This document shows positions 18,048 to 26,016 of a DNA stretch of 64,000 nt, in pieces (within the stretch, counting starts at the first letter, position 1; each line of letters starts with the position of its first letter). The DNA comes from CAYXPR01 sp964467255 (GTDB lineage: Bacteria > Pseudomonadota > Alphaproteobacteria > Rickettsiales > RGZB01), in the NCBI GenBank assembly GCA_964467255.1, contig CAYXPR010000002.1, positions 107,874-171,873 of the forward strand. Direction: 5' to 3'. The translations under genes and the position numbers were made by a program. The notes under the pieces were generated by a model. It was not told the origin of the DNA, ran no database searches, and saw nothing but the letters and a program-made list of their open reading frames with translations.

Positions 18048-18656
18048 CTACTTATCCTTAAAATAATTATGATGTTTCCCAATATCCAGCCACTCACCAT
18101 TGATTTCCTCTTGAACATGAAAGTGGGGCTTATAGCCATGCGGATCTTCAATATCAAATCGGATAATTTTATTATCCTTTATCATAATCAAATCGCCATC
18201 TTTATTTCGAAACGTCCTGTCAGGTGGCCCGCCAAAGAATTCCTCGATGGATTTCATGATGGTTTGGGTTTCGGCATCAGATGTCAGTTCACTACCACGG
18301 CGGCCATTGCGCCAGTAGTTTAGCGCACGCCCAATCGCAGAAATTGCCGAACGGCCTGAAAGCACTCCCAGCACCGCTTCTAAGGGATAAACCTCCTCAA
18401 TCGCATCAGGATACGGGTTTACTTCTTCTACGGTGATGGCATGCCTGCCATTGCCGCCATGCGCGGGGTCGTCCGTCCACTGGCCGCCATCAGGCTGACC
18501 GGCAGGAATACGTGGCTGGCTGGGTTTGTAACCTGCCTTGATACCATAACGTAATTCTATGGCGGCAAGCCGCGCTTCGTATGCGCTGAAGAACGCGGCA
18601 GTATCTTTTTCCAGCCACGTAATTGCTTCTTTTAGGTTCTGATAGGATTCCTGCAT
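18048..18656 (-). CDS. Polymorphic-toxin-like protein with PDGGQWT motif
   Basis: About 202 residues. An N-terminal helical segment (about 1-40) leads to the motif RIPAGQPDGGQWT, a linker signature I know from alphaproteobacterial phage- and toxin-related proteins. A C-terminal domain follows (about 130-202) with conserved-looking charged and His residues (FDIEDPHGYKPHFHVQEE and GKHHNYFKDK) that could be a nuclease active site. No secretion signal is seen. The start is the ATG at 18,656 because a strong GAGGAGGG site lies just upstream; the frame itself opens at a TTG 15 bases earlier. It heads the unit with the two small genes that follow. Confidence 0.6.
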   Translation of the reverse strand: MQESYQNLKEAITWLEKDTAAFFSAYEARLAAIELRYGIKAGYKPSQPRIPAGQPDGGQWTDDPAHGGNGRHAITVEEVNPYPDAIEEVYPLEAVLGVLSGRSAISAIGRALNYWRNGRRGSELTSDAETQTIMKSIEEFFGGPPDRTFRNKDGDLIMIKDNKIIRFDIEDPHGYKPHFHVQEEINGEWLDIGKHHNYFKDK

Positions 18657-18719
18657 CGCTACCCTCCTCAACTAAAAAGTAGCGCGGGATAGAAAATGCC
18701 GGAAGAGAGATTTTTATAC

Positions 18720-19820
18720 TTACACGTTAAAGCGGAAGTGGAAGATGTCGCCATCCTGCACGGTGTATTCTTTGCCTTCTAAGCGCAGCTTACCTGCATC
18801 GCGTGCACCCGCCTCACCCTTATTCGCAATGTAATCGCTATATGAAACGGTTTCCGCGCGAATGAAGCCTTTTTCAAAATCCGTATGAATCGCACCAGCG
18901 GCTTCCGGTGCTACGGCATTCTTGCGTACCGTCCACGCATGGGCTTCTTTTGGGCCGATGGTGAAGAAGGTGGTGAGGTTTAGCAGACTGTAACCTGCTT
19001 TGATAATTTGGTTCAGACCGGTTTCTGCAAGTCCCAATGATTCGAGGAATTCTTTCTTTTCTTCGTCGCTCGAGAGGCCTGCAATTTCTTCTTCGATTTT
19101 GGCACAGATAATCACCATGCTGGCGCCTTCAGTTTCCGCGCGCTTTTTTACAATGGCGGTATACTGGTTGCCATCTGGCAATTCGTGATCCATCACGTTG
19201 CACACATACATGACCGGCTTTGCCGTGATGAGTTGCAGCATGCGGAAGTTTTTAGCCTGGCTTGCGTCATATTTAAAAATACGCGCTGGCTTGCCTTCTG
19301 CCAAAAGCGGTAACACGGCTTGCAAAAGCTCCAGCTGTTCTTTGGCTTCTTTGTCGTTTCCTTTGGCTTTTTTCTCGAGGCTGATGATGCGCTTTTCAAC
19401 GCTTTCCAAATCTGCCAGCACCAATTCCGTTTCGATAATTTCAATGTCGCGCAGCGGGTCCACATTGCCTTCCACGTGCGTGATGTCGCCATTTTCGAAG
19501 CAGCGAACCACGTTTACAATCGCATCCACCTCGCGGATGTGCGCAAGGAATTTATTGCCAAGGCCTTCGCCTTTGCTAGCGCCTTTAACAAGACCTGCAA
19601 TGTCGACAAACTCAATCTGAGTCGGGATAATTTTTGCGGAATTCGCAATCGCTGCAAGCTGAGCCAAACGCTCATCTGGCACGCTCACGCGGCCCACGTT
19701 CGGTTCAATGGTACAGAACGGATAGTTGGCAGCTTCCGCAGCCTGCGTGCTGGTGAGCGCGTTAAATAACGTGGATTTACCAACGTTGGGAAGCCCAACA
19801 ATACCGCACTTAAAGCCCAT
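18720..19820 (-). CDS. ychF: Redox-regulated ATPase YchF (OLA1 family)
   Basis: A universally conserved P-loop protein of the Obg/OLA1 group that binds ribosomes and prefers ATP. G1 is GLPNVGKSTL at the N-terminus, the central helical hairpin is clear (LEKKAKGNDKEAKEQLELL), and the C-terminal TGS domain ends in the usual KEYTVQDGDIFHFRFNV. At 366 residues it is full length. It overlaps the end of pth upstream by 11 bases, an arrangement common in bacteria. Confidence 0.97.
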   Translation of the reverse strand: MGFKCGIVGLPNVGKSTLFNALTSTQAAEAANYPFCTIEPNVGRVSVPDERLAQLAAIANSAKIIPTQIEFVDIAGLVKGASKGEGLGNKFLAHIREVDAIVNVVRCFENGDITHVEGNVDPLRDIEIIETELVLADLESVEKRIISLEKKAKGNDKEAKEQLELLQAVLPLLAEGKPARIFKYDASQAKNFRMLQLITAKPVMYVCNVMDHELPDGNQYTAIVKKRAETEGASMVIICAKIEEEIAGLSSDEEKKEFLESLGLAETGLNQIIKAGYSLLNLTTFFTIGPKEAHAWTVRKNAVAPEAAGAIHTDFEKGFIRAETVSYSDYIANKGEAGARDAGKLRLEGKEYTVQDGDIFHFRFNV

Positions 19821-20436
19821 TTTCTTCCAACTCCTTCTTCTTTATTTCTTTTGGTTTTGGCGGGTGGACAATCAGCGCCACCTTGCTCAAAAACTTCTTT
19901 TCCTGCCCTTCCGCAAGCAATGGAAACGCCTCAACAATCGCACCGATAACGACTTCCTGCTGCTTCCATTCTTCACCCGCCATCGGGCCAAGCACGTAGC
20001 TGTGCACCAAATCTTTATCACCCGGATGACCGATACCAATCCGCATGCGGTGGAATTCATTTCCCGCCATCTGGTCGATGCTACGTAGGCCATTATGCCC
20101 CGCTGCACCACCGCCCAATTTCATTCGCACCTTGCCGGGCAGTAAATCGAGCTCGTCATGCATCACCACTACTTGCGAGAGCGGCAATTTATAAAACTGC
20201 ACCATGGCCTGCACAGTTTCACCGGAAAGATTCATGAAGGTTTGCGGCTTGGCCACCAGCACTTTCTGGCCACCGATTTTTCCTTCAAACACCTCGGCTT
20301 TAAATTTGAGCTGAGGCCCAGAAAAATTATAGCGGCGAACGATGGCGTCCGCCGCTATAAAACCAATATTGTGCCGCGTTGCCGCGTATTTCTGACCCGG
20401 ATTTCCGAGGCCAACAACAAGAAGCGGCAGGGACAT
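19810..20436 (-). CDS. pth: Peptidyl-tRNA hydrolase
   Basis: Recycles peptidyl-tRNA released from stalled ribosomes. Key residues are visible: the catalytic His in ATRHNIGF, Asn in FMNLSGETV, Asp in MHDELDLLPG and the tRNA-binding GGGAAGHNGLRS. The C-terminus is a Lys/Glu-rich extension (KPKEIKKKELEENG) beyond the usual fold. It lies five bases after rplY and overlaps ychF, so the three are probably one operon. Confidence 0.96.
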   Translation of the reverse strand: MSLPLLVVGLGNPGQKYAATRHNIGFIAADAIVRRYNFSGPQLKFKAEVFEGKIGGQKVLVAKPQTFMNLSGETVQAMVQFYKLPLSQVVVMHDELDLLPGKVRMKLGGGAAGHNGLRSIDQMAGNEFHRMRIGIGHPGDKDLVHSYVLGPMAGEEWKQQEVVIGAIVEAFPLLAEGQEKKFLSKVALIVHPPKPKEIKKKELEENGL

Positions 20437-20441
20437 GTCCC

Positions 20442-21185
20442 TTACTTCTTACCGCCTGCTGGCGCTGCTGGTGCTTTTGCACCGGCTGCTGGCGCTTTCG
20501 CACCGGCTGCTGGCTTGCCACCGGCTGCTGGTGCACCGGCTGCTGCTGCTTCAGGAGCTTTCTGAGCCGTTGCCGGAACTTCCGCTGCCACAGGAGCGGT
20601 CGTTGCAATTTCTTCTTCTTTCTGACGACCAGCAATCGTTGCCACCGTGAAGTCACGGCCTTTAATGGCATACTGCGTGCCTTCCGGCAGCGCGACATGG
20701 CTGGCGTGAATGCTGCCACCGATTTCAAGACCGGCGAGGTCAGCTGTCAGCTGCGCAGGAATCTTATCAGGAGCGCAAATCAGTTCAATTTCGTGACGTA
20801 CGATGTTGAGCACACCACCGCGTTTGATACCTGGGGCTTTATCGGCATTCAGGAAGTTCACGTGTACGAATACGTGGACTTTAGAATCTGCCGTAATGCG
20901 CATGAAATCCACGTGCTCAGGCACATCCGTTACTGGGTGGAACTGCACTTCACGCGGAAGCGCGCGGATTTTGCTGCCGCCTACTTCAAGGTCGAACACG
21001 CGGGAGGTAAAGCTGCCTTTCAGCACTTCACGCACCAAGAGGCGCTGCTCGATGGAGATGTTGAGTTCTTTTTCTTTGCCGCCATAAATGACGCCCGGAA
21101 CTTTGCCTTCGCGGCGCACTGCACGAGCGGCGCCCTTACCGGAATTTTCCCTTTTTTCCACTGCGAGATTTGCAACTGCTGCCAT
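20442..21185 (-). CDS. rplY: 50S ribosomal protein L25/general stress protein Ctc
   Basis: 5S rRNA-binding ribosomal protein of the long Ctc type: an N-terminal L25 domain (about 10-95) and a C-terminal beta domain (about 100-190). The last 50 residues are an Ala/Gly/Pro/Lys tail with repeated AAGAKAP units encoded by imperfect tandem DNA repeats. Such tails are common in alphaproteobacteria. It is followed within five bases by pth and preceded by prs on the same strand. Confidence 0.95.
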   Translation of the reverse strand: MAAVANLAVEKRENSGKGAARAVRREGKVPGVIYGGKEKELNISIEQRLLVREVLKGSFTSRVFDLEVGGSKIRALPREVQFHPVTDVPEHVDFMRITADSKVHVFVHVNFLNADKAPGIKRGGVLNIVRHEIELICAPDKIPAQLTADLAGLEIGGSIHASHVALPEGTQYAIKGRDFTVATIAGRQKEEEIATTAPVAAEVPATAQKAPEAAAAGAPAAGGKPAAGAKAPAAGAKAPAAPAGGKK

Positions 21186-21231
21186 GGTACCGTACTCCCT
21201 TTATGATCCCGTTCTGTTCCTTAAAGTTTCT

Positions 21232-22176
21232 TTACGCTGCGTCATCTTCAAACAGGCTAGAAACGGACGTTTCTTCCGAAATACGTTTCATCGCTTCTGC
21301 CATGAGTGGCGCTATATTCACAATGCGGATATTGGGCGTTGCCTTCACGGCATCTGTAACGCAGATGCTGTCCGTCACAACCAATTCTTTCAGCGCGGAT
21401 TTTTTCACCCTTTCCAGCGCTTTGCCCGAAAGCACGCCGTGGGTGATGTATGCTGAAACGCTGCGGGCCCCTTCTTTCATCAGGGCTTCAGCGGCATTAC
21501 ACAAAGTGCCGGCAGTATCTACTATATCGTCTACGATAATACAATCTTTTTCTTTCACGTCGCCGATGATGTTCATCACCTCGGAAATCCCTGCTTTTTC
21601 GCGGCGCTTATCCACGATGGCAAGGTCCGCATTCAGGCGTTTGGCAATCGCGCGGGCACGTACCACACCGCCAACGTCAGGCGAAATGATTGTAATATCA
21701 GCGTTTTTATAGTGTTCGCGGATGTCACGGGTGAAGACTGGCGCGGCATAGAGGTTATCCAGCGGAATGTCAAAAAAGCCCTGAATCTGACCTGCATGTA
21801 GGTCCAGTGTCAGCACACGGTTGGCACCGGCGATGGTGATAAGGTTTGCCACGAGTTTGGCGGAAATAGGCGTGCGCGGCCCCGGTTTACGGTCTTGGCG
21901 GGCATAGCCGAAGTAAGGAATAACCGCGGTAATGCGGCGTGCCGAGGCGCGGCGAAGCGCGTCAATGGATACCAGCAGCTCCATAATATGGTCGTTTGCA
22001 GGGAAAGACGTGGACTGGATGACGAATACGTCTTCACCGCGCACGTTATCGCGGATTTCAACGAACACTTCCTGATCCGCGAAACGCTTCACTTCGCAGT
22101 CGGTCAGCTCAACGCCCAGATTCTTGGAAATCTGCGCCGCCAGCGGCGCGTTACTATTGCACGTTAGAATTTTCAT
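21232..22176 (-). CDS. prs: Ribose-phosphate pyrophosphokinase
   Basis: Makes PRPP from ribose 5-phosphate and ATP for nucleotide, His and Trp synthesis. The flexible-loop and ATP-binding segment is FGYARQDRKPGPRTPISAK, and the PRPP-binding motif is CIIVDDIVDTAGTL near residue 215. At 314 residues it is a class I enzyme of normal length. It sits 46 bases upstream of rplY and is divergent from the ammonium transporter. Confidence 0.97.
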   Translation of the reverse strand: MKILTCNSNAPLAAQISKNLGVELTDCEVKRFADQEVFVEIRDNVRGEDVFVIQSTSFPANDHIMELLVSIDALRRASARRITAVIPYFGYARQDRKPGPRTPISAKLVANLITIAGANRVLTLDLHAGQIQGFFDIPLDNLYAAPVFTRDIREHYKNADITIISPDVGGVVRARAIAKRLNADLAIVDKRREKAGISEVMNIIGDVKEKDCIIVDDIVDTAGTLCNAAEALMKEGARSVSAYITHGVLSGKALERVKKSALKELVVTDSICVTDAVKATPNIRIVNIAPLMAEAMKRISEETSVSSLFEDDAA

Positions 22177-22328
22177 GTCCCCACCCCTTTGAAGGTGATG
22201 GCTTGTAGCAAAAAAAACCTGCGCTGTAAACGTTTTTAGGATGAAAATGCCCTTTTTTGTTGCGATGTGAACCGTTTACATTCCCTTTGGGCTGATTTAC
22301 AGTGGCGCGTAACGTAGAGGACCCCCCG

Positions 22329-23639
22329 ATGGCATATAAAGCCCCTGCTACTTCGATCTGTATCGCTCTGATTGCCCTTGTGGCCGGAATTTTGTGCCCT
22401 CTGCCCCTGTTTGCAGATGCGGCCGCCCTGCCCCCTGAGCTTCCCCTTGCAGCAGATGGCAAAAGCACTGAAATTCAATTTATTTTCAATACGTTACTGT
22501 TTCTTTTCTCCGGTATAACCGCCCTTATGGTGGTGGTAGGCTTTACCCTGCTAGAAGCCGGCAGCGTGAAGCAGCAGCATTTGAGCGCCGCCCTGATGAA
22601 AAACCTGCTGGGTTATGCGCTGTGCGGCATCGCGTTCTATGCCGTGGGTTATCACCTGTTATTCACGGGAGTCGAGGGCGGGTGGCACGGCACATTTATG
22701 CCGTGGAAACCAGAGGACGCTTCTACCGTGGCTTCAGAAAATTTTGTATTCCGCTATGCCGCTTCTTCCGAATGGTTTTTCCAGATGGTGCTGGCATCCT
22801 TCACCGTTCTGATTGTTTCGGGTGTGCTGGCCGTGCGCGTGCGGCTTGAGGCCTACCTGATTTTCTGTGCATTGCTGGCAGGGGTCATTTACCCCGTCGC
22901 TAACTCATGGGTGTGGGGCGGCGGATGGCTTGCCGCACTGAACTATTTTGATTTCGCGGGTGCCAGCGTGATTCATACCTTAGCGGGCTGGTGCGCCCTC
23001 ACCGCCACGCTCATCATCGGGCCGCGCAAAGGCCGCTTCGAAGCCGCCAACAAGCCCCGCCCACACCGCAATTTGGGCTTTCTGGCACTCGGCACCATGC
23101 TGCTATGGATCGGGTTTTTAGGCTACACGGGCGGTTCGCAACTGGTGTTCGGCAGCGCGGCAGATGCTGCGGATGTGTCCAACATTATCGTGAACACCAA
23201 CCTTGCTGCGTGCGGCGGGTTGCTCACCGCATGGCTGCTGCATCATGTGTTTTACCGCCATAAAAATTCAGCGCTGGTATTAAGCGGTGCGATTGGCGGG
23301 CTTGTCAGCATCGCGGCAGAACCGTTGGTGCCGCCACCTTATATGGCACTCCTCATCGGTGCGGTGGGCGGCGGTGTGGTGATTCTGTTTTCTGAGCTGC
23401 TCCGCGTGCTGCGCATTGATGACGTAACCGGTGGCCTGCCCGTCCATTTAGGCTGCGGCATTTGGGGAACGCTGGCTGTTAGCTTCACAAACCCGGCTGC
23501 CACATTCCTCGACCAATTGATTGGTCTTGTCGCTATTTCCCTGTTTGCGGCCTTTGTTTCCGCCATTATTTGGATGGTGCTGGCGTTTACGCTTGGCATC
23601 CGCATCACTGATGAAGCGCAATTGGCACGTTATAGCTAA
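22329..23639 (+). CDS. amt: Ammonium transporter (Amt family)
   Basis: An 11-TM channel for ammonium uptake in the inner membrane. A signal-like N-terminal hydrophobic segment is present. The pore twin histidines can be placed in FAGASVIHTLAGW and in GLPVHLGCGIWGTLA, and the conserved Asp precedes the first (NYFDFAG). At 436 residues it has family length. The ATG at 22,329 is preceded by an AGAGGA site; the frame is open nine codons further. No glnK gene is adjacent, which is unusual since amt is often paired with it. cutA follows after 11 bases. Confidence 0.93.
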   Translation: MAYKAPATSICIALIALVAGILCPLPLFADAAALPPELPLAADGKSTEIQFIFNTLLFLFSGITALMVVVGFTLLEAGSVKQQHLSAALMKNLLGYALCGIAFYAVGYHLLFTGVEGGWHGTFMPWKPEDASTVASENFVFRYAASSEWFFQMVLASFTVLIVSGVLAVRVRLEAYLIFCALLAGVIYPVANSWVWGGGWLAALNYFDFAGASVIHTLAGWCALTATLIIGPRKGRFEAANKPRPHRNLGFLALGTMLLWIGFLGYTGGSQLVFGSAADAADVSNIIVNTNLAACGGLLTAWLLHHVFYRHKNSALVLSGAIGGLVSIAAEPLVPPPYMALLIGAVGGGVVILFSELLRVLRIDDVTGGLPVHLGCGIWGTLAVSFTNPAATFLDQLIGLVAISLFAAFVSAIIWMVLAFTLGIRITDEAQLARYS

Positions 23640-23650
23640 CGGAGTATACC

Positions 23651-23965
23651 ATGACCTATGTAATGGCCTATATCACCACCCCAACGATTGAAGAAGCACG
23701 GCACATCGGAAAAGCCGCGGTGGAGGCAAAGCTTGCCGCCTGCGCGAATATCCTACCGCAGATGGAATCCATCTATCACTGGGCCGGAAAAATAGAAGAA
23801 AGCAAAGAGTGTGTGCTGCTACTCAAAACCAAAGAAAAGAGATTCGAAGCACTGAAAGACTTTGTGCTCAGCACCCATTCTTATGACTGCCCCTGCGTGG
23901 TGGCACTACCCATCACACAAGGCTCTGCGCCTTATTTTGAGTGGCTGGAAAATAGTTTGAAGTAA
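23651..23965 (+). CDS. cutA: Divalent cation tolerance protein CutA
   Basis: A small trimeric PII-like protein of 104 residues. It has the family landmarks CANILPQMESIYHWAGKIE and the C-terminal SHSYDCPCVVALP-type segment (here STHSYDCPCVVALPI). CutA proteins bind copper in vitro and resemble PII regulators, so its place after amt, where a PII gene would often be, is notable. It has its own GGAG site just after the amt stop and ends shortly before the tRNA-Gln promoter. Confidence 0.95.
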   Translation: MTYVMAYITTPTIEEARHIGKAAVEAKLAACANILPQMESIYHWAGKIEESKECVLLLKTKEKRFEALKDFVLSTHSYDCPCVVALPITQGSAPYFEWLENSLK

Positions 23966-23980
23966 CCCCGCACGAAACCA

Positions 23981-24008
23981 TTGCATCCTGCTCGCAAGTT
24001 TCTATAAT
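23981..24008 (+). promoter_or_regulatory. Promoter of tRNA-Gln
   Basis: TTGCAT (23,981-23,986) and a perfect TATAAT (24,003-24,008) are separated by 16 bases, ending 23 bases before the mature tRNA. Confidence 0.7.
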
Positions 24009-24031
24009 CCCCGCACATTCTTACCTGTTGA

Positions 24032-24106
24032 TGGGGCGTAGCCAAGCGGTAAGGCACCGGTTTTTGGTACCGGCATTCCTAGGTTCGATCCCTAGCGCCC
24101 CAGCCA
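24032..24106 (+). tRNA. tRNA-Gln (anticodon TTG)
   Basis: A cloverleaf is readily drawn: acceptor arms TGGGGCG and CGCCCCA pair, the anticodon stem is CACCGG/CCGG-type with loop holding TTG, and the T arm contains GGTTCGATCC. The discriminator base is G and CCA is encoded (24,104-24,106). The base composition shifts sharply at its 3' end, so it is the likely integration site or boundary of the AT-rich accessory DNA that follows. Confidence 0.97.
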
Positions 24107-24597
24107 ACATTTCCCTTATATTTCAATAACTTAACTCTCTGGCAAAATAACCGCCAACATTCCGGGGGTTACCGGCAACACCGTCACTTCCAGAAACTCT
24201 GTCTGCTAGCTAAAGGGCAGAAATTAAGGCCTATCCTCTAAATTCTCTCGAATCGAAAGTTTTCGAAGTGACAGCATTGAGAAAGATAAAATTATTTCGA
24301 ACTTTTTTTCTTGGTAAGCCAAGATTCAAAATTCGAACTTGTGAATCTCGAGATTCACAGTTTGGAATCGGATAGTTACAGCCAACATTCAAGTTCGAAC
24401 TTGGCATCTCACCTACGCAGATATTTTTAAATAGCTAAATATGGCCACTTCCAGCCTATTGCTGACACGTTTCAGGCAAGAAACAGAGACTTAAAATAGG
24501 TCATTTTCAAGCCAGAATACCCAAAAACTCTCTTTTGCCAATTTTTGGAAGTGACACCTTTGAATAAAGGGGGTAAATACCCCCTTTATTTCATAGA
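24107..24597. other. Non-coding island edge with inverted motifs
   Basis: About 490 bases without a convincing gene. Besides the palindromes listed separately, the motif TCACTTCCA occurs at 24,184-24,192 and again inverted (TGGAAGTGA) at 24,548-24,556, with a further partial copy near 24,265 (GAAGTGACA). A small hairpin CTTGG-TAAG-CCAAG lies near 24,311-24,324. A copy of the tRNA 3' end, which would mark an attachment site, was not seen here. Confidence 0.5.
24332..24403. repeat. Cluster of perfect palindromes next to tRNA-Gln
   Basis: TTCGAACTTG occurs twice as a direct repeat (24,332-24,341 and 24,394-24,403). The first copy runs into a perfect 20-base palindrome centred on CTCGAG (24,340-24,359). 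The second is the right half of a perfect 14-base palindrome (24,390-24,403). Such nested dyads are typical of recombinase or repressor binding regions. No protein is encoded across them. Confidence 0.7.
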
Positions 24598-24873
24598 TTA
24601 AGCAATGGCTTTTTGGCGTACATTTATCCATTCCCAGGCATCCTTGGGTAAGCATCCGGACGAATCATTAGTGACCCCGATAATTAAGATTATATCGTTT
24701 GCATCAGCATGTGGTTTTATTCTTTGCCATATTGCTGCAGCAGTAAGGGTTGTATCTACTAACCAGGTAGAATCAAGGTAGTGCCACCAAACCCCACACC
24801 CCTTTATTGCATCATAAAGAGCATTATAGTTCTGGCCTGGTTTCTTTAAATCGTAATTTATTGCATAAATCAT
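24598..24873 (-). CDS. Small SinR-annotated/Cas2-like protein
   Basis: A 91-residue protein beginning MIYAINYDLKKPGQNYNALY, with conserved aromatics (GVWWHYLDSTWLV). It belongs to a small family often labelled SinR in databases although it has no HTH. The opening YAINYDLKK and size recall the ferredoxin-like fold of Cas2/VapD proteins; that structural link is my inference. An AAAGGA site precedes the ATG. It is divergent from the sigma factor operon across a 141-base region with an inverted repeat. No CRISPR array or cas1 is nearby. Confidence 0.7.
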   Translation of the reverse strand: MIYAINYDLKKPGQNYNALYDAIKGCGVWWHYLDSTWLVDTTLTAAAIWQRIKPHADANDIILIIGVTNDSSGCLPKDAWEWINVRQKAIA

Positions 24874-24941
24874 AAAAAAATCCTTTAAATTTCTGCTGCT
24901 TCATTGCAGCATTACTACCTTATGCGCCAAGGAAAGTTGCA

Positions 24942-24965
24942 TTCGGACAAAAATAAATGTCCGAA
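24942..24965. promoter_or_regulatory. Inverted repeat, candidate operator of the sigma factor operon
   Basis: TTCGGACA and its exact complement TGTCCGAA are separated by eight A/T bases. The site lies 49 bases upstream of the sigma factor start and between two divergent genes, where a dimeric regulator could control both. Confidence 0.55.
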
Positions 24966-25014
24966 CCAATTATTTTTCGGCGTATAAGGGAGTATGTGTA
25001 AATAAGGAAACTTA

Positions 25015-25596
25015 ATGCAGGTTCAAACTGTTACATCCAATCTAACCACTGAAGAAATTGCAGAAGCTATCTGTGCGTTATCCGTGGCCCAATGGAATAA
25101 ACTGCAAAAAATTGCACGACTATATAGAAGGTCTTATGAAGCCGAAGATTTACTTCAAGAGGCTTTTACAAGGGCTTTATCAGGAAGTAGGAATTGCCCT
25201 CGAGATATTAATATTTTGCATTTTCTTGCTGAAACTATGCGTAGTATAGCATCAGACAGAGCAAAATCATTAAGGCGAAAACCGGAATTAAAGTTTGCTG
25301 ATTTGAACGGAGGAAATGATGAGGGAGAAGAACTTGAGTATGATCCCCCTGAAACCAAGCCAACAGCAGAACAGCATCTATCTTCTGAGCAAGATGTAAA
25401 AAAGATTAAAGAATCAATCTTAGTGATTTTTAAGGATGATGAGATAGCCCAAATTATGGTGGAGGGAATAATGGAAGGTATGGAAGGTGAAGAACTTAGG
25501 AATCTTACAGATTTAGATAAAACTGCTTTTAATTCAAAGCGCAGACTTATTAGTCGACGCCTTAATAAGGCATATCCAGAGGGGTGGACTTTATGA
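25015..25596 (+). CDS. Sigma-70-family (ECF-like) RNA polymerase sigma factor
   Basis: A 193-residue protein. Residues 25-85 match sigma region 2 (KLQKIARLYRRSYEAEDLLQEAFTRAL, then a helix with FLAETMRSIASDRAKS). An acidic linker (GGNDEGEELEYDPPE) leads to a C-terminal helical part that could be a divergent region 4 (ELRNLTDLDKTAFNSKRRLISRRL). It heads a three-gene operon and overlaps the next gene by four bases (ATGA). The operon contains an ImmA/IrrE metalloprotease, so a proteolysis-controlled switch is plausible. Codon use is AT-rich, unlike the core genes to the left. Confidence 0.8.
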   Translation: MQVQTVTSNLTTEEIAEAICALSVAQWNKLQKIARLYRRSYEAEDLLQEAFTRALSGSRNCPRDINILHFLAETMRSIASDRAKSLRRKPELKFADLNGGNDEGEELEYDPPETKPTAEQHLSSEQDVKKIKESILVIFKDDEIAQIMVEGIMEGMEGEELRNLTDLDKTAFNSKRRLISRRLNKAYPEGWTL

Positions 25597-26009
25597 CAAA
25601 GAAAAAAATATATGATGAAGGGCTAAATAGGCTTACCGACATGCTGGCGGAAGAGATTATTTCCACATCAGAGGAAGATATTTTAAAAGAAGTTAGGGAA
25701 GAAGGTGAAAACCCAGATTTAATTGCCGAAACCACAAAAAAATTATTTGAATCAGTATATCTTAATATATCTAAAGCTCGCCTAGCGACCGCTAAAGCTG
25801 CTGTAAAAGCTGATAAATGTTCTAATAATATAACGCAACTCGATCCTATTAGTGCACGTAAGAAACTTGAGAAATTTTTGGCAACCAATCCTAATGCTAA
25901 AGATATGACTTTAGCAGCAAGAAAAGGGCAAAACTTATCAGATCAAGATATAAAAGGAATGTTAGAAGATTTAGAGAATCTAGGTATAGATCTTTCTGAC
26001 GATTCATAG
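25593..26009 (+). CDS. Unknown protein between sigma factor and ImmA genes (anti-sigma candidate)
   Basis: A 138-residue acidic helical protein with no recognised domain and no membrane segment. The start chosen is the ATG of the ATGA overlap with the sigma factor stop; a GTG three codons earlier is possible. By position it could be a cytosolic anti-sigma factor or the substrate of the metalloprotease encoded next, but nothing in its sequence proves that. The C-terminal half (ARKKLEKFLATNPNAKDMTLAARKGQNLSDQDIKGMLEDL) looks like a compact helical domain. Confidence 0.65.
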   Translation: MTKKKIYDEGLNRLTDMLAEEIISTSEEDILKEVREEGENPDLIAETTKKLFESVYLNISKARLATAKAAVKADKCSNNITQLDPISARKKLEKFLATNPNAKDMTLAARKGQNLSDQDIKGMLEDLENLGIDLSDDS

Positions 26010-26016
26010 GGTAAAG

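Noticed and set aside
20454..20580. Tandem repeats as a mobile or regulatory element
   Set aside because: They encode the Ala/Gly/Lys tail of L25, a common low-complexity extension, and need no other explanation.
20379..21206. Long forward frame of 275 codons opposite rplY
   Set aside because: Produced by the Ala/Gly-rich coding bias of rplY; translation is Cys/Phe/Arg-rich nonsense.
24598..24873. CRISPR adaptation gene
   Set aside because: Although the product looks Cas2-like, there is no cas1 and no repeat-spacer array anywhere in the window that I could see.
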